From NCBI RefSeq assembly GCF_003268635.1, contig NZ_CP029639.1:6368001-6432000 (forward strand): DNA of 64,000 nucleotides. The letters run 5' to 3'. Origin of the DNA: Paenibacillus sp. DCT19 (GTDB taxonomy: Bacteria > Bacillota > Bacilli > Paenibacillales > Paenibacillaceae). The translations under genes and the position numbers were made by a program. Positions 44,254-53,776 of the stretch are shown in pieces (within the stretch, counting starts at the first letter, position 1; each line of letters opens with the position of its first letter). Under the pieces are notes generated by a model. It had not been told where the DNA came from, did not search any database, and saw nothing but the letters and a program-made list of their open reading frames with translations.

Positions 44254-45453
44254 ATGTTACAAAGTTCCAAACGAAGTACTTTCGCGCTGCTGGCACTCGC
44301 AATTAGTGCATTTGCCATCGGCACCACGGAGTTTATCAGCGTAGGTCTGTTGCCGCTTATTGCAGACGATCTAGGCATATCTGTAACCACAGCGGGATTA
44401 ACCGTTACCTTATATGCACTTGGCGTGACGTTTGGGGCACCCATCCTGACCTCTCTAACGTCTACTATCTCACGCAAAACGTTGTTACTTGCAATCATGC
44501 TTGTTTTTATTGCCGGCAACACGCTTGCGGCATTATCTAGCGGGGTTACGCTGTTGCTTATTGCTCGGATCATCACGGCTCTGTCCCATGGTGTGTTCAT
44601 GTCGATCGGTTCAACCATTGCAGCAGATCTTGTACCCGCCAATCGTAGAGCTAGCGCGATCGCCATCATGTTCTCCGGTCTGACCATTGCGACCGTTACC
44701 GGTGTACCTCTGGGTACCCTCATTGGTCAGCACTTGGGTTGGCGTGCAGCTTTTATCCTGATCGTGGTCATCGGGCTCATCGCTTTGGTCGGCAATCTGC
44801 TGCTCGTGCCCTCCACACTGGAGCGCGGCACACGCACGGCCTTCCGGAACCAGCTGAAACTTGTGACCAATGGACGATTGCTGCTTGCTTTTGCCATTAC
44901 AGCCGTCGGCTATGGAGGAACGTTTGTTGTCTTCACCTATCTGTCTCCACTATTGCATGATATTAGCGGGTACGCTGAGCAAACGGTGGCACTCATTCTG
45001 CTTGTGTACGGCATCGCTATTGCAATCGGTAATATCCTTGGTGGAAAAGCAGCCAACCGTAGTCCACTGCGGGCACTTTTTTACATGTTTATGATCCAAA
45101 CCGTCATTCTGGGTATACTATATTTCACAGTTCCCTTCCAAACAGCAGCATTGGTTACCATTCTAGGGATGGGGCTGCTTGCTTTCATGAATGTACCCGG
45201 ATTACAGATGCATGTAGTGACACTCGCAGAGCGGTATGCACCGCAGGCGAAAGACGTAGCCTCAGCATTTAACATCGCCGCCTTTAACGCAGGTATTGCC
45301 ATTGGCGCCTATCTCGGTGGTGTAATCACCGACTCCATAGGCTTAATCCATACAACATGGGTAGGTGCACTTATGGTGCTCGTTGCGGTCATCCTAACCG
45401 CTTGGGCGAGAGTACTGAACCGTAAAGAAATGAATGTACCGGCTCATGAGTAA
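44254..45453 (+). CDS. MFS transporter (DHA1 drug:H+ antiporter, AraJ/YdhP-like)
   Basis: About 399 residues with 12 membrane helices. The N-terminal ALAISAFAIGTTEFISVGLL, then PLIADDLGIS, the ALSHGVFMSIGSTIAADLVP segment and GVPLGTLIGQHLGWRAAF match DHA1-type exporters of the AraJ/YdhP/arabinose-efflux group. The start is ATG 44254 with GGGAG about 11 bases upstream; a frame from 44212 has no site. It is divergent from the HxlR regulator, so induction by an electrophile or drug is likely. The substrate is unknown. No terminator is evident downstream. Confidence 0.9.
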   Translation: MLQSSKRSTFALLALAISAFAIGTTEFISVGLLPLIADDLGISVTTAGLTVTLYALGVTFGAPILTSLTSTISRKTLLLAIMLVFIAGNTLAALSSGVTLLLIARIITALSHGVFMSIGSTIAADLVPANRRASAIAIMFSGLTIATVTGVPLGTLIGQHLGWRAAFILIVVIGLIALVGNLLLVPSTLERGTRTAFRNQLKLVTNGRLLLAFAITAVGYGGTFVVFTYLSPLLHDISGYAEQTVALILLVYGIAIAIGNILGGKAANRSPLRALFYMFMIQTVILGILYFTVPFQTAALVTILGMGLLAFMNVPGLQMHVVTLAERYAPQAKDVASAFNIAAFNAGIAIGAYLGGVITDSIGLIHTTWVGALMVLVAVILTAWARVLNRKEMNVPAHE

Positions 45454-45655
45454 CGTCTCTCATTAAAGTCTACGAATCAAGATACTCTCTAATCTAGGAG
45501 CTTATCTTGAGTAGGGAACCGGTTTCAAAAAAGTGTATAGTTATATAATATACGTTGATTCCAATTTGATCTACTATGATTTGATTTTGTATCATGAAAT
45601 AATAGCAATTCTGCATGAAGTAACGAATTGTATACACATCAAGGAGGACATTTTA

Positions 45656-46504
45656 ATGACAACAGCACATAACCTACAATCGACAACAACATTGCATAAC
45701 GGCGTTCACATGCCTTGGTTTGGACTCGGTGTATTTAAAGTAGAAGAAGGAGCAGAATTAATCTCAGCGGTTAAACATGCCATTAAACATGGTTATCGCA
45801 GTATTGATACTGCTGCGGTATATGGCAATGAAGCTGGCGTAGGGCAAGCGATTGCTGAAGCATTACAAGAGAACAACCTTAAGCGCGAAGACCTCTTTAT
45901 CACGTCCAAAGTATGGAATGCCGACCTTGGATACGAAGAAACACTTGCCGCTTTTGATACAACGATGAATAAGCTGGGACTCGACGTCTTAGATCTATAT
46001 CTGATTCACTGGCCAAAAGCGGGTAAATACAAAGCTGCATGGAAAGCCATCGAGGAGCTTTACCAAGCTGGACGGATTAGAGCAATCGGAGTAAGTAACT
46101 TCCAGATTCATCATTTGCAGGATCTCATGCAGGACGCTACGATCACCCCTATGGTGAATCAGGTGGAATACCACCCTCGTCTGACGCAGATGAAACTGAA
46201 AGCTTTCTGTGAAGAACACAACATTCAACTTGAAGCATGGTCGCCGCTCATGCAGGGTCAGCTGTTGGACAACCCAGTGCTTACAGAGATTGCATCAGCA
46301 AAAGGTAAATCCGTTGCACAGATCATTTTGCGTTGGGATCTACAAAACGGTGTCATTACGATTCCGAAATCCACTAAGGCGCATCGCATTGAAGAGAATG
46401 CTTCGATCTATGATTTCGAGCTATCTTCTGAAGAGATGGAACGAATCAATGCGCTGAATGAAGATCAACGCGTTGGCCCTGACCCGGATAACTTTAATTT
46501 CTAA
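45656..46504 (+). CDS. Aldo/keto reductase (2,5-diketo-D-gluconate / methylglyoxal reductase type)
   Basis: 282 residues of the AKR5-like group (B. subtilis YvgN/YtbE type). Motifs: MPWFGLGVFKVEEG, GYRSIDTAAVYGNEAGVGQA with catalytic Asp and Tyr, FITSKVWN with catalytic Lys, LYLIHWP with catalytic His, and the C-terminal ITIPKSTKAHRIEENASIYD for NADPH. Such enzymes detoxify methylglyoxal and other reactive carbonyls. The start is ATG 45656 with AAGGAGGA upstream; a longer frame from 45533 crosses a non-coding AT-rich stretch. A terminator follows. Confidence 0.93.
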   Translation: MTTAHNLQSTTTLHNGVHMPWFGLGVFKVEEGAELISAVKHAIKHGYRSIDTAAVYGNEAGVGQAIAEALQENNLKREDLFITSKVWNADLGYEETLAAFDTTMNKLGLDVLDLYLIHWPKAGKYKAAWKAIEELYQAGRIRAIGVSNFQIHHLQDLMQDATITPMVNQVEYHPRLTQMKLKAFCEEHNIQLEAWSPLMQGQLLDNPVLTEIASAKGKSVAQIILRWDLQNGVITIPKSTKAHRIEENASIYDFELSSEEMERINALNEDQRVGPDPDNFNF

Positions 46505-46541
46505 TGGGTTAAATTAGATATCTCCAGTTAATCATATCCAT

Positions 46542-46585
46542 AAAGCCTCCATATCTACGCCATGGCGTAAGGTATGGAGGCTTTT
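46542..46585 (+). terminator. Terminator after the YvgN-like reductase
   Basis: AAGCCTCCATA / TATGGAGGCTT stem with the palindrome TACGCCATGGCGTA inside the loop, followed by TTTC. Confidence 0.8.
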
Positions 46586-46685
46586 CGTACAATCTCAGAA
46601 ACTTCAATGTAGGGAATATAGTTAATACGAGAGCAACGCTCTCTACAGCTAAAATATGATTCACGGACACATGCGGATAAGTATG

Positions 46686-47759
46686 CTAACCGCTTGGCTT
46701 CTGAATCGGGGTGGAGGCACGGAAAGGTTGCCAATCATCCTCACCCGACAAAATAAGAGGTACCGTATATTCAGCCGCTTCCTCATCCGTTAGAAGGTTC
46801 GCCCAAGGTACACGAGCTCCTGCTTGTGCCTTTCCTGGCCCTGAACTGTTATATTCTGCGAATACCACCGTGCTCTCTGCATCTGTTTTATTCCAGTTAT
46901 GCCAGCCTTCCTGCTTCACATGGGCTCCAATCCAGCACTTGAGGAAGCACACTTTTGCGTAATTGCGCCAAGGCCGCCCAAGATACACCGATTCAGGAGG
47001 TGCGTTGCTGGTCAGATCACAGTCAATGAACACATAACCATACTTCACATCTTCAGGCGTGGAAGCTGCGGTAACATAGCCCTGCACTTCTGCCTTTGCC
47101 TGATCCGTACCAGACACACGAACTTTAGAGAAGATCTCACAATCTTTGAATACCGCTGTCGCCGAGCCAAAAATAAAATCTACATCGCCCTCAATGTAGC
47201 AGCCTTCATAATACTGTCGTAGCTTACGCCGCTCAGCCCCATCGCGAGGACCGCCAAAAAAGCTTCGATCTAACGGTTGCTCCGGGAGCGGCCCGGTGAA
47301 GATTGTATCCTGGTGCCCAATGAATCGGCAGTTCCGGAAGGCTGCCCGGTCTCCATCAACATAGATGGCTAGAGCCTGACCAACCACCTTCCCTGGCCCC
47401 GCTGAGTTTACGAACGAGAGTCCTTCTGCGGTAAAGTCATCAGACCCAACAAGCACAGTATAAGAGTGAAAGGTATGATAAAGCTCGCCATTCGGGAACG
47501 TCTTGAGGGCATAGTCATCATACGTGATGATCGTCTGCTCGGCTCCCTCACCGATGAGGTGAACCATAGGCTTCTCAATATGCAGCTTCTCAACATACAC
47601 ACCTGGCTTAATGCGAATCTCTAGCCTGCCTTTAGAATGATCAGGAATTGCATCAATCGCAGCCTGAATGGTCTTGTAATCACCACTTCCGTCAGTTGCC
47701 ACGGTATAACACAAGGTGTCCTGGTTCGAATCTGTGGGTGGCAGCATGGGTTTTGTCAT
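46686..47759 (-). CDS. Pectinesterase (pectin methylesterase, CE8)
   Basis: 357 residues with the right-handed beta-helix of CE8 enzymes: the N-terminal VATDGSGDYKTIQAAIDAIP, the catalytic region FRNCRFIGHQDTIFTG (Gln/Asp), YYEGCYIEGDVDFIFGSATA with the second catalytic Asp, and the Arg-Trp of YLGRPWRNYAKVCFLKCW. It demethylates pectin or oligogalacturonides. No signal peptide is seen, so it probably acts in the cytoplasm on imported oligomers. Its ATG overlaps the GH105 stop codon by four bases. It is the last gene of the pectin operon. Confidence 0.93.
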   Translation of the reverse strand: MTKPMLPPTDSNQDTLCYTVATDGSGDYKTIQAAIDAIPDHSKGRLEIRIKPGVYVEKLHIEKPMVHLIGEGAEQTIITYDDYALKTFPNGELYHTFHSYTVLVGSDDFTAEGLSFVNSAGPGKVVGQALAIYVDGDRAAFRNCRFIGHQDTIFTGPLPEQPLDRSFFGGPRDGAERRKLRQYYEGCYIEGDVDFIFGSATAVFKDCEIFSKVRVSGTDQAKAEVQGYVTAASTPEDVKYGYVFIDCDLTSNAPPESVYLGRPWRNYAKVCFLKCWIGAHVKQEGWHNWNKTDAESTVVFAEYNSSGPGKAQAGARVPWANLLTDEEAAEYTVPLILSGEDDWQPFRASTPIQKPSG

Positions 47760-48868
47760 GACAATCGCTCCATTTCCAGCGCGGCCAGTAGCAGTGGTGC
47801 TGTACCCATGAAGGAGTCACTAACTATCTGCTCACTTACGTAATAGCTGTACGATCCGTCTCGATCAAGACTGAGTCCTGCCCCATGACATATGCTGTTC
47901 AGCTTCACCCCATCTGCCGTCTCTTCTACCAACCGAGATGTTAGACCTTGCCATCCTTTCTCAGCCGCTTGCTTGAACTGTGGCTCCAAATAACGCAAGC
48001 GCACACCTTTAGCGAGTGCATACACAAACATACTGGAACCTGAAGCTTCCAGATAGTTGCCTTTGCGGAACCCTTGATCCAGCACCTGGAACCAAAGACC
48101 ACTATCCTGCTCCTGCACGCGTACCAATGCGTTACACATCCGCTCGAAGATACCAATAATCGTTCCCCGCTTCGGGTGATGGATTGGGAAATGTTCTATA
48201 CTGTCCACGATGGCCATCGCATACCAACCCATAGCTCGACTCCAGAAGTGTGCGGAACATCCTGTCGTAGAGTCTGCCCACACCTGCTCCTTCGATTCAT
48301 CCCATCCATGATAGAGCAGACCTGTTCGCGGATCACGTGTCTTACGTTCAACCAGCAAAATCTGATGAGCGACCTCATCCCATAATTCCGGGCGATTGAA
48401 TTTTTTCGCGTATTGTGCGAGAAAAGGGGAGGACATGTACAGTCCATCCAGCCACATCTGGAATGGATAGATTTTTTTGTGCCAAAAGCCACCTTCCGAT
48501 GTTCTTGGCTGCCCCGCCAGTTGTGCCGCGAGTAGATGCGCCGCTTCCTCATAACGCTGATCTTCGGCATCTTCCATCAGCCGAAATAGATTCTTACCCT
48601 GATTAATCTGATCCAGGTTGTATTCTTCAAGCGAATACGTCGCGATCGAACCATCCTTATGAATATATAGATCCATATGCCGCTTCATAAAATCGATATA
48701 TTCGCCTCTGCCATACTGTTCACCCGTTTGCGCCATCGCCATAAGAGTCATGCCTTGAACATAAGCCCAGCGTTCAGAAGGAAATGCATGATAACCGTCA
48801 TTGTCACATTGCTCTACAATTGTCTCTGCTATTCGTTCAGACCAGGATAACTGCGTCTGTATTGGCAT
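47756..48868 (-). CDS. GH105/GH88 unsaturated rhamnogalacturonyl hydrolase (YteR/YesR-like)
   Basis: About 370 residues of the (alpha/alpha)6-barrel family that removes the unsaturated 4-deoxy-galacturonyl residue left by pectate or rhamnogalacturonan lyases. Diagnostic segments are FPSERWAYVQGMTLMAMAQT, KIYPFQMWLDGLYMSSPFLA with the catalytic Asp, TGLLYHGWDESKEQVWAD and HFWSRAMGWYAMAIVD. No signal peptide, so it is cytoplasmic. The start is ATG 48868 with AGGAGG nine bases upstream; a frame extending to 48925 lacks one. It works with the ABC importer upstream and the pectinesterase downstream. Confidence 0.92.
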   Translation of the reverse strand: MPIQTQLSWSERIAETIVEQCDNDGYHAFPSERWAYVQGMTLMAMAQTGEQYGRGEYIDFMKRHMDLYIHKDGSIATYSLEEYNLDQINQGKNLFRLMEDAEDQRYEEAAHLLAAQLAGQPRTSEGGFWHKKIYPFQMWLDGLYMSSPFLAQYAKKFNRPELWDEVAHQILLVERKTRDPRTGLLYHGWDESKEQVWADSTTGCSAHFWSRAMGWYAMAIVDSIEHFPIHHPKRGTIIGIFERMCNALVRVQEQDSGLWFQVLDQGFRKGNYLEASGSSMFVYALAKGVRLRYLEPQFKQAAEKGWQGLTSRLVEETADGVKLNSICHGAGLSLDRDGSYSYYVSEQIVSDSFMGTAPLLLAALEMERLS

Positions 48869-48948
48869 AAAAACCAACCTCCTAGGATGTGATACGGTAA
48901 TGTATATTGCAAACTCGATCCTCAAACGACCAAAATACCTGTTATTCG

Positions 48949-49940
48949 TTATTGATGTTCAGGTAATCGCTTCCGAGAAACTGCCGTTGAACTGCGGTGA
49001 TTCAGCTGCGGTTGAATCACCACCGGATACTCCCTCTGCTCGCCGCGAATCAACGATACGATTAACTCTGCTGCCTGTGCCGCCAGTTCCTCCAGCGGTG
49101 GACCAATCGTGGTGAGCGCGACTTCGGCGTACTGCATATCCGGCAGATCATCATAACCAATTAATGATATATCCTTAGGCACGTTATAACCGGCTTCGAG
49201 AAGCGCACGCAGCGCCCCCGGGTCACCAGGTTGTTCAGCCCGATAAACGCTGTTGGTGATTCCGACCCAAATGAATAATTTCGAATGGCAAAATATCCGT
49301 CCTCCCACGATGAGTGCGCAGGCAACACATCGTGAGGTTCAAATTCAAGACCTGTACGCTGCAACGCTTCCCGGTATCCCTCCAGCTTGATATTCTGGGA
49401 GTTTCCGATGAATCCGATTCGACTATGTCCCAGGGATTGAAGGTGCTGTACAGCCTTGTAGATTCCTTCTTTGCGATCAATCTTGATGTAAGGTGAATTC
49501 GGGGCTTCATCCGTACCGAGTACAAAACAAGGCATGTTCAAGGTAGCGAACTTTTTCCAGAAGGCTTCCCGATCTTCGAGCGCGTAATCCCAGAGGATAC
49601 AGCCGTCCACACGTAACTGACTGAATATATCCACTCCATCATCCGCTACAACGAGGATCATCTGGTAGCCCCGTTTCTTGAGTTCCGCATGCAAATTGCC
49701 TGATATGTTGGAGAACAATGGATTGCTCAGTTCATCAAGAACAAAGCCAATGATGTTGCTTCTGCCAGTGGAGAGCTGCTGAGCCATAATGTTTTTTCGA
49801 TACTGGTGCTTCTCTGCCACCGCGAGCACTTTCTGTCTCGTCGCAGGTTTGATTCGAGGATCACCGTTGAGCGCCTTGGATACCGTGCTATAGCTCACCC
49901 CTGCCAGTTTGGCAATGTCCTTAATGGTTATCAAAATCAA
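48949..49940 (-). pseudogene. LacI family regulator of the pectin operon, interrupted by a one-base frameshift
   Basis: The first frame (49940 to 49161) has the LacI helix-turn-helix ITIKDIAKLAGVSYSTVSKA and most of the periplasmic-binding-like sensor domain (IIGFVLDELSNPLFSNI, SLGHSRIGFIG). The second frame (to 48949) carries the end (NVPKDISLIGYDDLPDMQYA, then EVALTTI). One missing base in the CCCGGGGG tract near 49216-49223 would join them as AFIGLNNLVTPGALRALLEA into about 330 residues, the normal LacI length. The start appears to be TTG 49940 with GAGAGG upstream. It sits between the binding-protein gene and GH105 and probably represses the operon through the palindromes at 53.5-53.6 kb. 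Mutation or sequencing error cannot be separated here. Confidence 0.85.
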
Positions 49941-49966
49941 TCAACACCTCTCATACCTTGGGAAAC

Positions 49967-51562
49967 TTATTGCTGTGCAGCCTTATACCGGTCATATTGC
50001 GCCTGTCTGCCGGCAATAACTTGCTCAATGTTCATTTTCTTTAATGTTTCAATATAACTATCGAACTGATCTAGACTTGTATCTCCACTAATAAACTTGA
50101 AGTTCATTTCTTCCACATATGTCGTAATATCCGGCATGGACATGCTCTCTACGCTAGCTTCATCTGGCAGAGCATACACAAACGGGAAGGGCTCACGGAT
50201 ATACGGTTCCATTTCCTTATCAAGCTTGGCATGCCACTCTGCTACGACGGAATCCGCAGAATCGGTAGATTGGATATTCGGCAGATTGACCGGCCCAATA
50301 CCGAGCTTCTGAATGTATTCGTTGTCTTTACCTTTATCCGTGAAGGTCTTTACGCCATTTTCTTCGGTGTATGTGTCATCCTTGATGCCCCATGTGTAAT
50401 ACGTCTGTGCTTCCTCACTTACCGCATAATCCAGGAAACGGAAAGCTAGCTCTGGATTTTTACTGTCCCGGGTAATCCCGAAAATGCCACTCACCGGTGT
50501 ACGTCCAATATAGAACTGGTCACCATGCGGCCCTTTTAACGGCAGGATACCTTTGAAAATGGGCTCAGCCGGGTCGTAATCCTTGTACAGCGGACTGTAG
50601 ACCATCGACATATACCAACTAAAATTAAACGTTGCACCTGTTAAATCCTGCGAGATCCGAGAAGTTACCTGATCACTCGTTGTGCTGGCATAATCTACAC
50701 CGAGCAGACCTTCCTTATAAAGCCCGTTCAGATAGGTCAAATATTCCTTATAGGCAGGCTCATAATAGCTGAAATGGACCTTGCCTTGATCGTCAGCGTA
50801 GAATTGGTTCGACAGATCCAAACCAAATACTGGTCCAAATGCCATCGGAATAAACTTGGATTCCATGGACAATGGAATTTCATCCGCCTGCCCATTGCCA
50901 TTCGGATCATCGGTCTTGAATTTGCGCAGCATTGCTGTGAACTCATCCAGCGTTGTTGGCTCGTTCAAGCCGAGCTTCTTCAGCCAGCGCTGATTAAGCA
51001 TAAATACAGGCATATAGTTTTTGGTCAGCGTTTGCTGTGGCACATAATACATTTTACCATCTGGCGTTGTTAAACTGGCTTTGACAGAGGGGGATTGTTC
51101 ATATATTTTTTTGAGGTTCACCCCGTACTTATCCACCAGCTCATTCAGTGGAATAAACAATCCACTATTAATGTATTTCATAAGCTGATCCTGATCCGGC
51201 AAGTAGACGATATCTGGTAAGCCAGTGCCTGCTGCCAGCCGTGGATTGACTGCATCCGCATAGTTCTGGGGCGGAATCAGATCCCAATCAACCTCAACCC
51301 CTGCATTACTCTCAATTTTTTTGACAATGGCGGCGGTAGATAGATCAACGTTGGTCGTCCACGCATTCGTTCCAAGAATGGACAGCTTCGCATCAGGCTG
51401 ATCGGTCACCGGCCCTGCTCCGGTGTAATTGAATGCTGGTTCTGAGCTTGTTGGGGCATTCTCTGCATCGGTTCCTGTTCCTGCGCCGCCACTACATCCT
51501 GCTAAACTGATTGCCAATATTGCTGCAATGACACTTTTTCTTCCTGCTCCTCTAATTCTCAT
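49967..51562 (-). CDS. ABC transporter substrate-binding lipoprotein (YtcQ-like)
   Basis: 531 residues. Signal peptide VIAAILAISLAGCSGG with the lipidated Cys23, followed by a family-1 solute-binding protein of the large YtcQ/LplA type: GTNAWTTNVDLS, DIVYLPDQDQLMKYINSG, the DEFTAMLRKFKTDDPNGNGQ segment with the calcium-like loop DPNGNGQADEI, and FRFLDYAVSEEAQTYYTWGI. Genes beside it encode two permeases, GH105 and pectinesterase, so the ligand is probably an unsaturated rhamnogalacturonan or oligogalacturonide. The ATPase is not encoded here; a shared MsmX-type ATPase is likely. AAGGAGG precedes the ATG. Confidence 0.92.
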   Translation of the reverse strand: MRIRGAGRKSVIAAILAISLAGCSGGAGTGTDAENAPTSSEPAFNYTGAGPVTDQPDAKLSILGTNAWTTNVDLSTAAIVKKIESNAGVEVDWDLIPPQNYADAVNPRLAAGTGLPDIVYLPDQDQLMKYINSGLFIPLNELVDKYGVNLKKIYEQSPSVKASLTTPDGKMYYVPQQTLTKNYMPVFMLNQRWLKKLGLNEPTTLDEFTAMLRKFKTDDPNGNGQADEIPLSMESKFIPMAFGPVFGLDLSNQFYADDQGKVHFSYYEPAYKEYLTYLNGLYKEGLLGVDYASTTSDQVTSRISQDLTGATFNFSWYMSMVYSPLYKDYDPAEPIFKGILPLKGPHGDQFYIGRTPVSGIFGITRDSKNPELAFRFLDYAVSEEAQTYYTWGIKDDTYTEENGVKTFTDKGKDNEYIQKLGIGPVNLPNIQSTDSADSVVAEWHAKLDKEMEPYIREPFPFVYALPDEASVESMSMPDITTYVEEMNFKFISGDTSLDQFDSYIETLKKMNIEQVIAGRQAQYDRYKAAQQ

Positions 51563-51618
51563 CCGCTAATCCTCCTTGTTATGAACAACCTGGGTCATAC
51601 GGTGATCAAGTTGTAAGG

Positions 51619-52500
51619 CTATCCTTTCACGGCTCCGAGGGTAATCCCCTTGACGAAGTACCGTTGGATAAATGGGTAGATCGATACAATCGGCAGAATG
51701 CTGACCACAATAGATACGTACCGGACTTGAAGTGTTGAGACTGCCAGCGCACCTGAAGTCATGGTACCTCCCATCTTCTGCATCACCTCAGGTGAGGCCA
51801 TGATCAATACTCGGCGTAAGAACATCTGTAAGGGCTGCATATCCTGCTTGCCGAGATATAGTAGCGCAGAGAAGAAATTGTTCCAGTGAAATACGGCATA
51901 ATACAGCGTTAGAACAGCTAATGTTGGCTTGATAATAGGCACCGCCAGGCGGTATAGCATGGTCATTTCGTTGGCACCGTCGATGCTTGCGCTCTCGAAA
52001 ATCTCATTCGGAATGCCTTCAAATGCAGAGCGACAGATCATCACGTTAAATGTAATGACCAGCACAGGCAACACCATGACCCAGCGTGTATTGTACAGTC
52101 CGAGAGATGTAATCAACATGTAGACGGGAATGAGTCCACCCGAGAAATACATCGTAAAGGCGATGAAAAAGTTCAACTTTCTACGCAGGAAAAATTGCTG
52201 TCTGGATAACGGGAATGCCGCTAAACAGGTCGCTACAATATTGAGCAGCGTACCTACGACGGTGTACCACAGGGTATTGTAAAAAGAGACCCATAACTCG
52301 CTATATTGCAGCACCATTTTATAACCCGATAGCGTAAAGCCTACAGGCCACAAGACCACTTGTTGTTTGTCGATGGCTTCCACCGAACTGAATGAAATAC
52401 TAACAACGTACAGAAAAGGATATAACGTAACAGCGACTGCCAAGATGGTCAGCAAATAGATAAATGCATAGAATAACCGGTCACTTCTCGATTTTTGCAT
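51619..52500 (-). CDS. Carbohydrate ABC transporter permease (YtcP/LplC-like)
   Basis: 293 residues with six membrane helices and the EAA loop that contacts the ATPase: EIFESASIDGANEMTMLYRL, followed by AVPIIKPTLAVLTLYYAVFH. The first helix, FYAFIYLLTILAVAVTLYPF, is typical of the MalG-like partner in LplABC/YtcP systems. It forms the membrane channel with the upstream permease and receives sugar from the lipoprotein encoded next. It lies 26 bases after the first permease; the ATG at 52500 has AAAGGAGAT upstream. It is part of the pectin operon. Confidence 0.93.
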   Translation of the reverse strand: MQKSRSDRLFYAFIYLLTILAVAVTLYPFLYVVSISFSSVEAIDKQQVVLWPVGFTLSGYKMVLQYSELWVSFYNTLWYTVVGTLLNIVATCLAAFPLSRQQFFLRRKLNFFIAFTMYFSGGLIPVYMLITSLGLYNTRWVMVLPVLVITFNVMICRSAFEGIPNEIFESASIDGANEMTMLYRLAVPIIKPTLAVLTLYYAVFHWNNFFSALLYLGKQDMQPLQMFLRRVLIMASPEVMQKMGGTMTSGALAVSTLQVRYVSIVVSILPIVSIYPFIQRYFVKGITLGAVKG

Positions 52501-52526
52501 ATCAGATCTCCTTTGGGGGAATGGTC

Positions 52527-53444
52527 TTACCAGAGTGACATCTTGGTCAATCGCCGAGTCATTGAATTGGCTGCAAATACAAGCACAAACGTGATGATGG
52601 AGTTAAACAGACCTACAGCTGTTGCAAAACCGTAATTCTGCCCTTCAATCCCCATCCGGTATACGTAAGTGGATAATACATCGGCCGTCTCGTAGGTAGC
52701 TCCGTTATAGAGCAGATATACTTTCTCGAAGCCTACGCTCATAATTCCACCTAGCGACAGGAGCAACAGAATGACAATCGTTGGTTTGATACTTGGAAGA
52801 GTCAGATGCCACAGCTCTTGAAATTTGTTGACTCCATCAATCTTGCCGGAATCATACATCTCAGGGTCTATGCCCATAATTGCGGCAATGTAGATAATGG
52901 AGCTGAAGCCGAAGCTCTGCCATATATCCGAGCTGGTGAAGATGGTGCGGAACCATCCGGCGTCCATCATGAAGTTCACTTTTTCCATACCAAGCTTGGC
53001 GATCAGGGTGTTGACGATTCCGTCTGTAGGGGACAGAAAATTGATAATCATGCCTGCAACAACGACGGTGGAGATAAAGTGCGGAAGATAAGTTACGGTC
53101 TGGGCAAATCGCTTGAAGGTTCGATTCTTGATCTCAACGATACAGACAGCGAACAGGATGGGGATGGAGAATCCGAATAGAAGCGGCAGGAAGGCGAGTA
53201 GGAACGTGTTGCGTAGCAGCCTCCAGAAGTAGATGGAATTCACAAACTGATCAAACCACCTTAGACCAACCCATTCCCCACTGAACATTCCCTGACCGGG
53301 GATGAAATTCCGAAAGGCGAGCAGAATGCCCGGCATGGGGACGTACATGAAAATCACGTAATACAGAAAGATTGGAGAGAACATAAGCAGCAAATACTTA
53401 TCCCGTTTGACTAGGCTGAACAACGTGGACATCCGTTTTTTCAC
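52527..53444 (-). CDS. ABC transporter permease (YteP/LplB-like)
   Basis: 305 residues, six membrane helices, MalF-like partner of the operon. Marks: YLLLMFSPIFLYYVIFMYVP, the FRNFIPGQGMFSGEWVGLRW loop and the EAA-type motif DPEMYDSGKIDGVNKFQELW followed by HLTLPSIKPTIVI. The start is GTG 53444 with GAGGGG 11 bases upstream, though the ATG four codons in is also possible. It is the first gene of the pectin operon; operators and a CcpA site lie upstream at 53469-53663. Confidence 0.92.
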   Translation of the reverse strand: MKKRMSTLFSLVKRDKYLLLMFSPIFLYYVIFMYVPMPGILLAFRNFIPGQGMFSGEWVGLRWFDQFVNSIYFWRLLRNTFLLAFLPLLFGFSIPILFAVCIVEIKNRTFKRFAQTVTYLPHFISTVVVAGMIINFLSPTDGIVNTLIAKLGMEKVNFMMDAGWFRTIFTSSDIWQSFGFSSIIYIAAIMGIDPEMYDSGKIDGVNKFQELWHLTLPSIKPTIVILLLLSLGGIMSVGFEKVYLLYNGATYETADVLSTYVYRMGIEGQNYGFATAVGLFNSIITFVLVFAANSMTRRLTKMSLW

Positions 53445-53468
53445 CTTGAATCAATCCCCTCGAAATAA

Positions 53469-53639
53469 AATTACAACGTTTGAATTTTTGGATAGAATTA
53501 AATCTTTTTTCCATAATCACACCTACTCAGCAAATTTATTATAGTTAATAAACATTATTAAATTAGCATAAAGTGCTATATACTCTGATGGTGTGAAGCT
53601 GGGTTAATAATCTACGTCCATAATTACAACGTTGTAATT
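53469..53639. promoter_or_regulatory. LacI-type operator pair of the pectin operon
   Basis: AATTACAACGTTGTAATT at 53622-53639 is a perfect 18-bp palindrome with the central CG typical of LacI-family sites. AATTACAACGTTTGAATT at 53469-53486 is the same site with two changes, 153 bases away and nearer the first permease gene. Two sites at this distance could support DNA looping by the operon's own LacI regulator. Confidence 0.65.
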
Positions 53640-53649
53640 TTAACTTAAA

Positions 53650-53663
53650 TGTATACGCTTACA
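53650..53663. promoter_or_regulatory. Catabolite responsive element (CcpA site)
   Basis: TGTATACGCTTACA matches the cre consensus TGWAARCGYTWWCA at all positions but one. It lies just upstream of the LacI operator and fits glucose repression of a pectin-utilisation operon. Confidence 0.6.
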
Positions 53664-53742
53664 TAAACTTTTAATCATCTTAGCAAAGTCTAACTTGTTT
53701 GGCAACAACAAAAATCAGTTTCCAGCTGTAACTTTCTTGAAT

Positions 53743-53766
53743 GCAGTCTCGCATACGCGAGACTGC
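53743..53766 (-). terminator. Hairpin after the AraC gene
   Basis: GCAGTCTCGC-ATAC-GCGAGACTGC, a perfect ten-base-pair stem ten bases past the stop. The T tract after it on the minus strand is weak. Confidence 0.65.
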
Positions 53767-53776
53767 CCATGATAAT

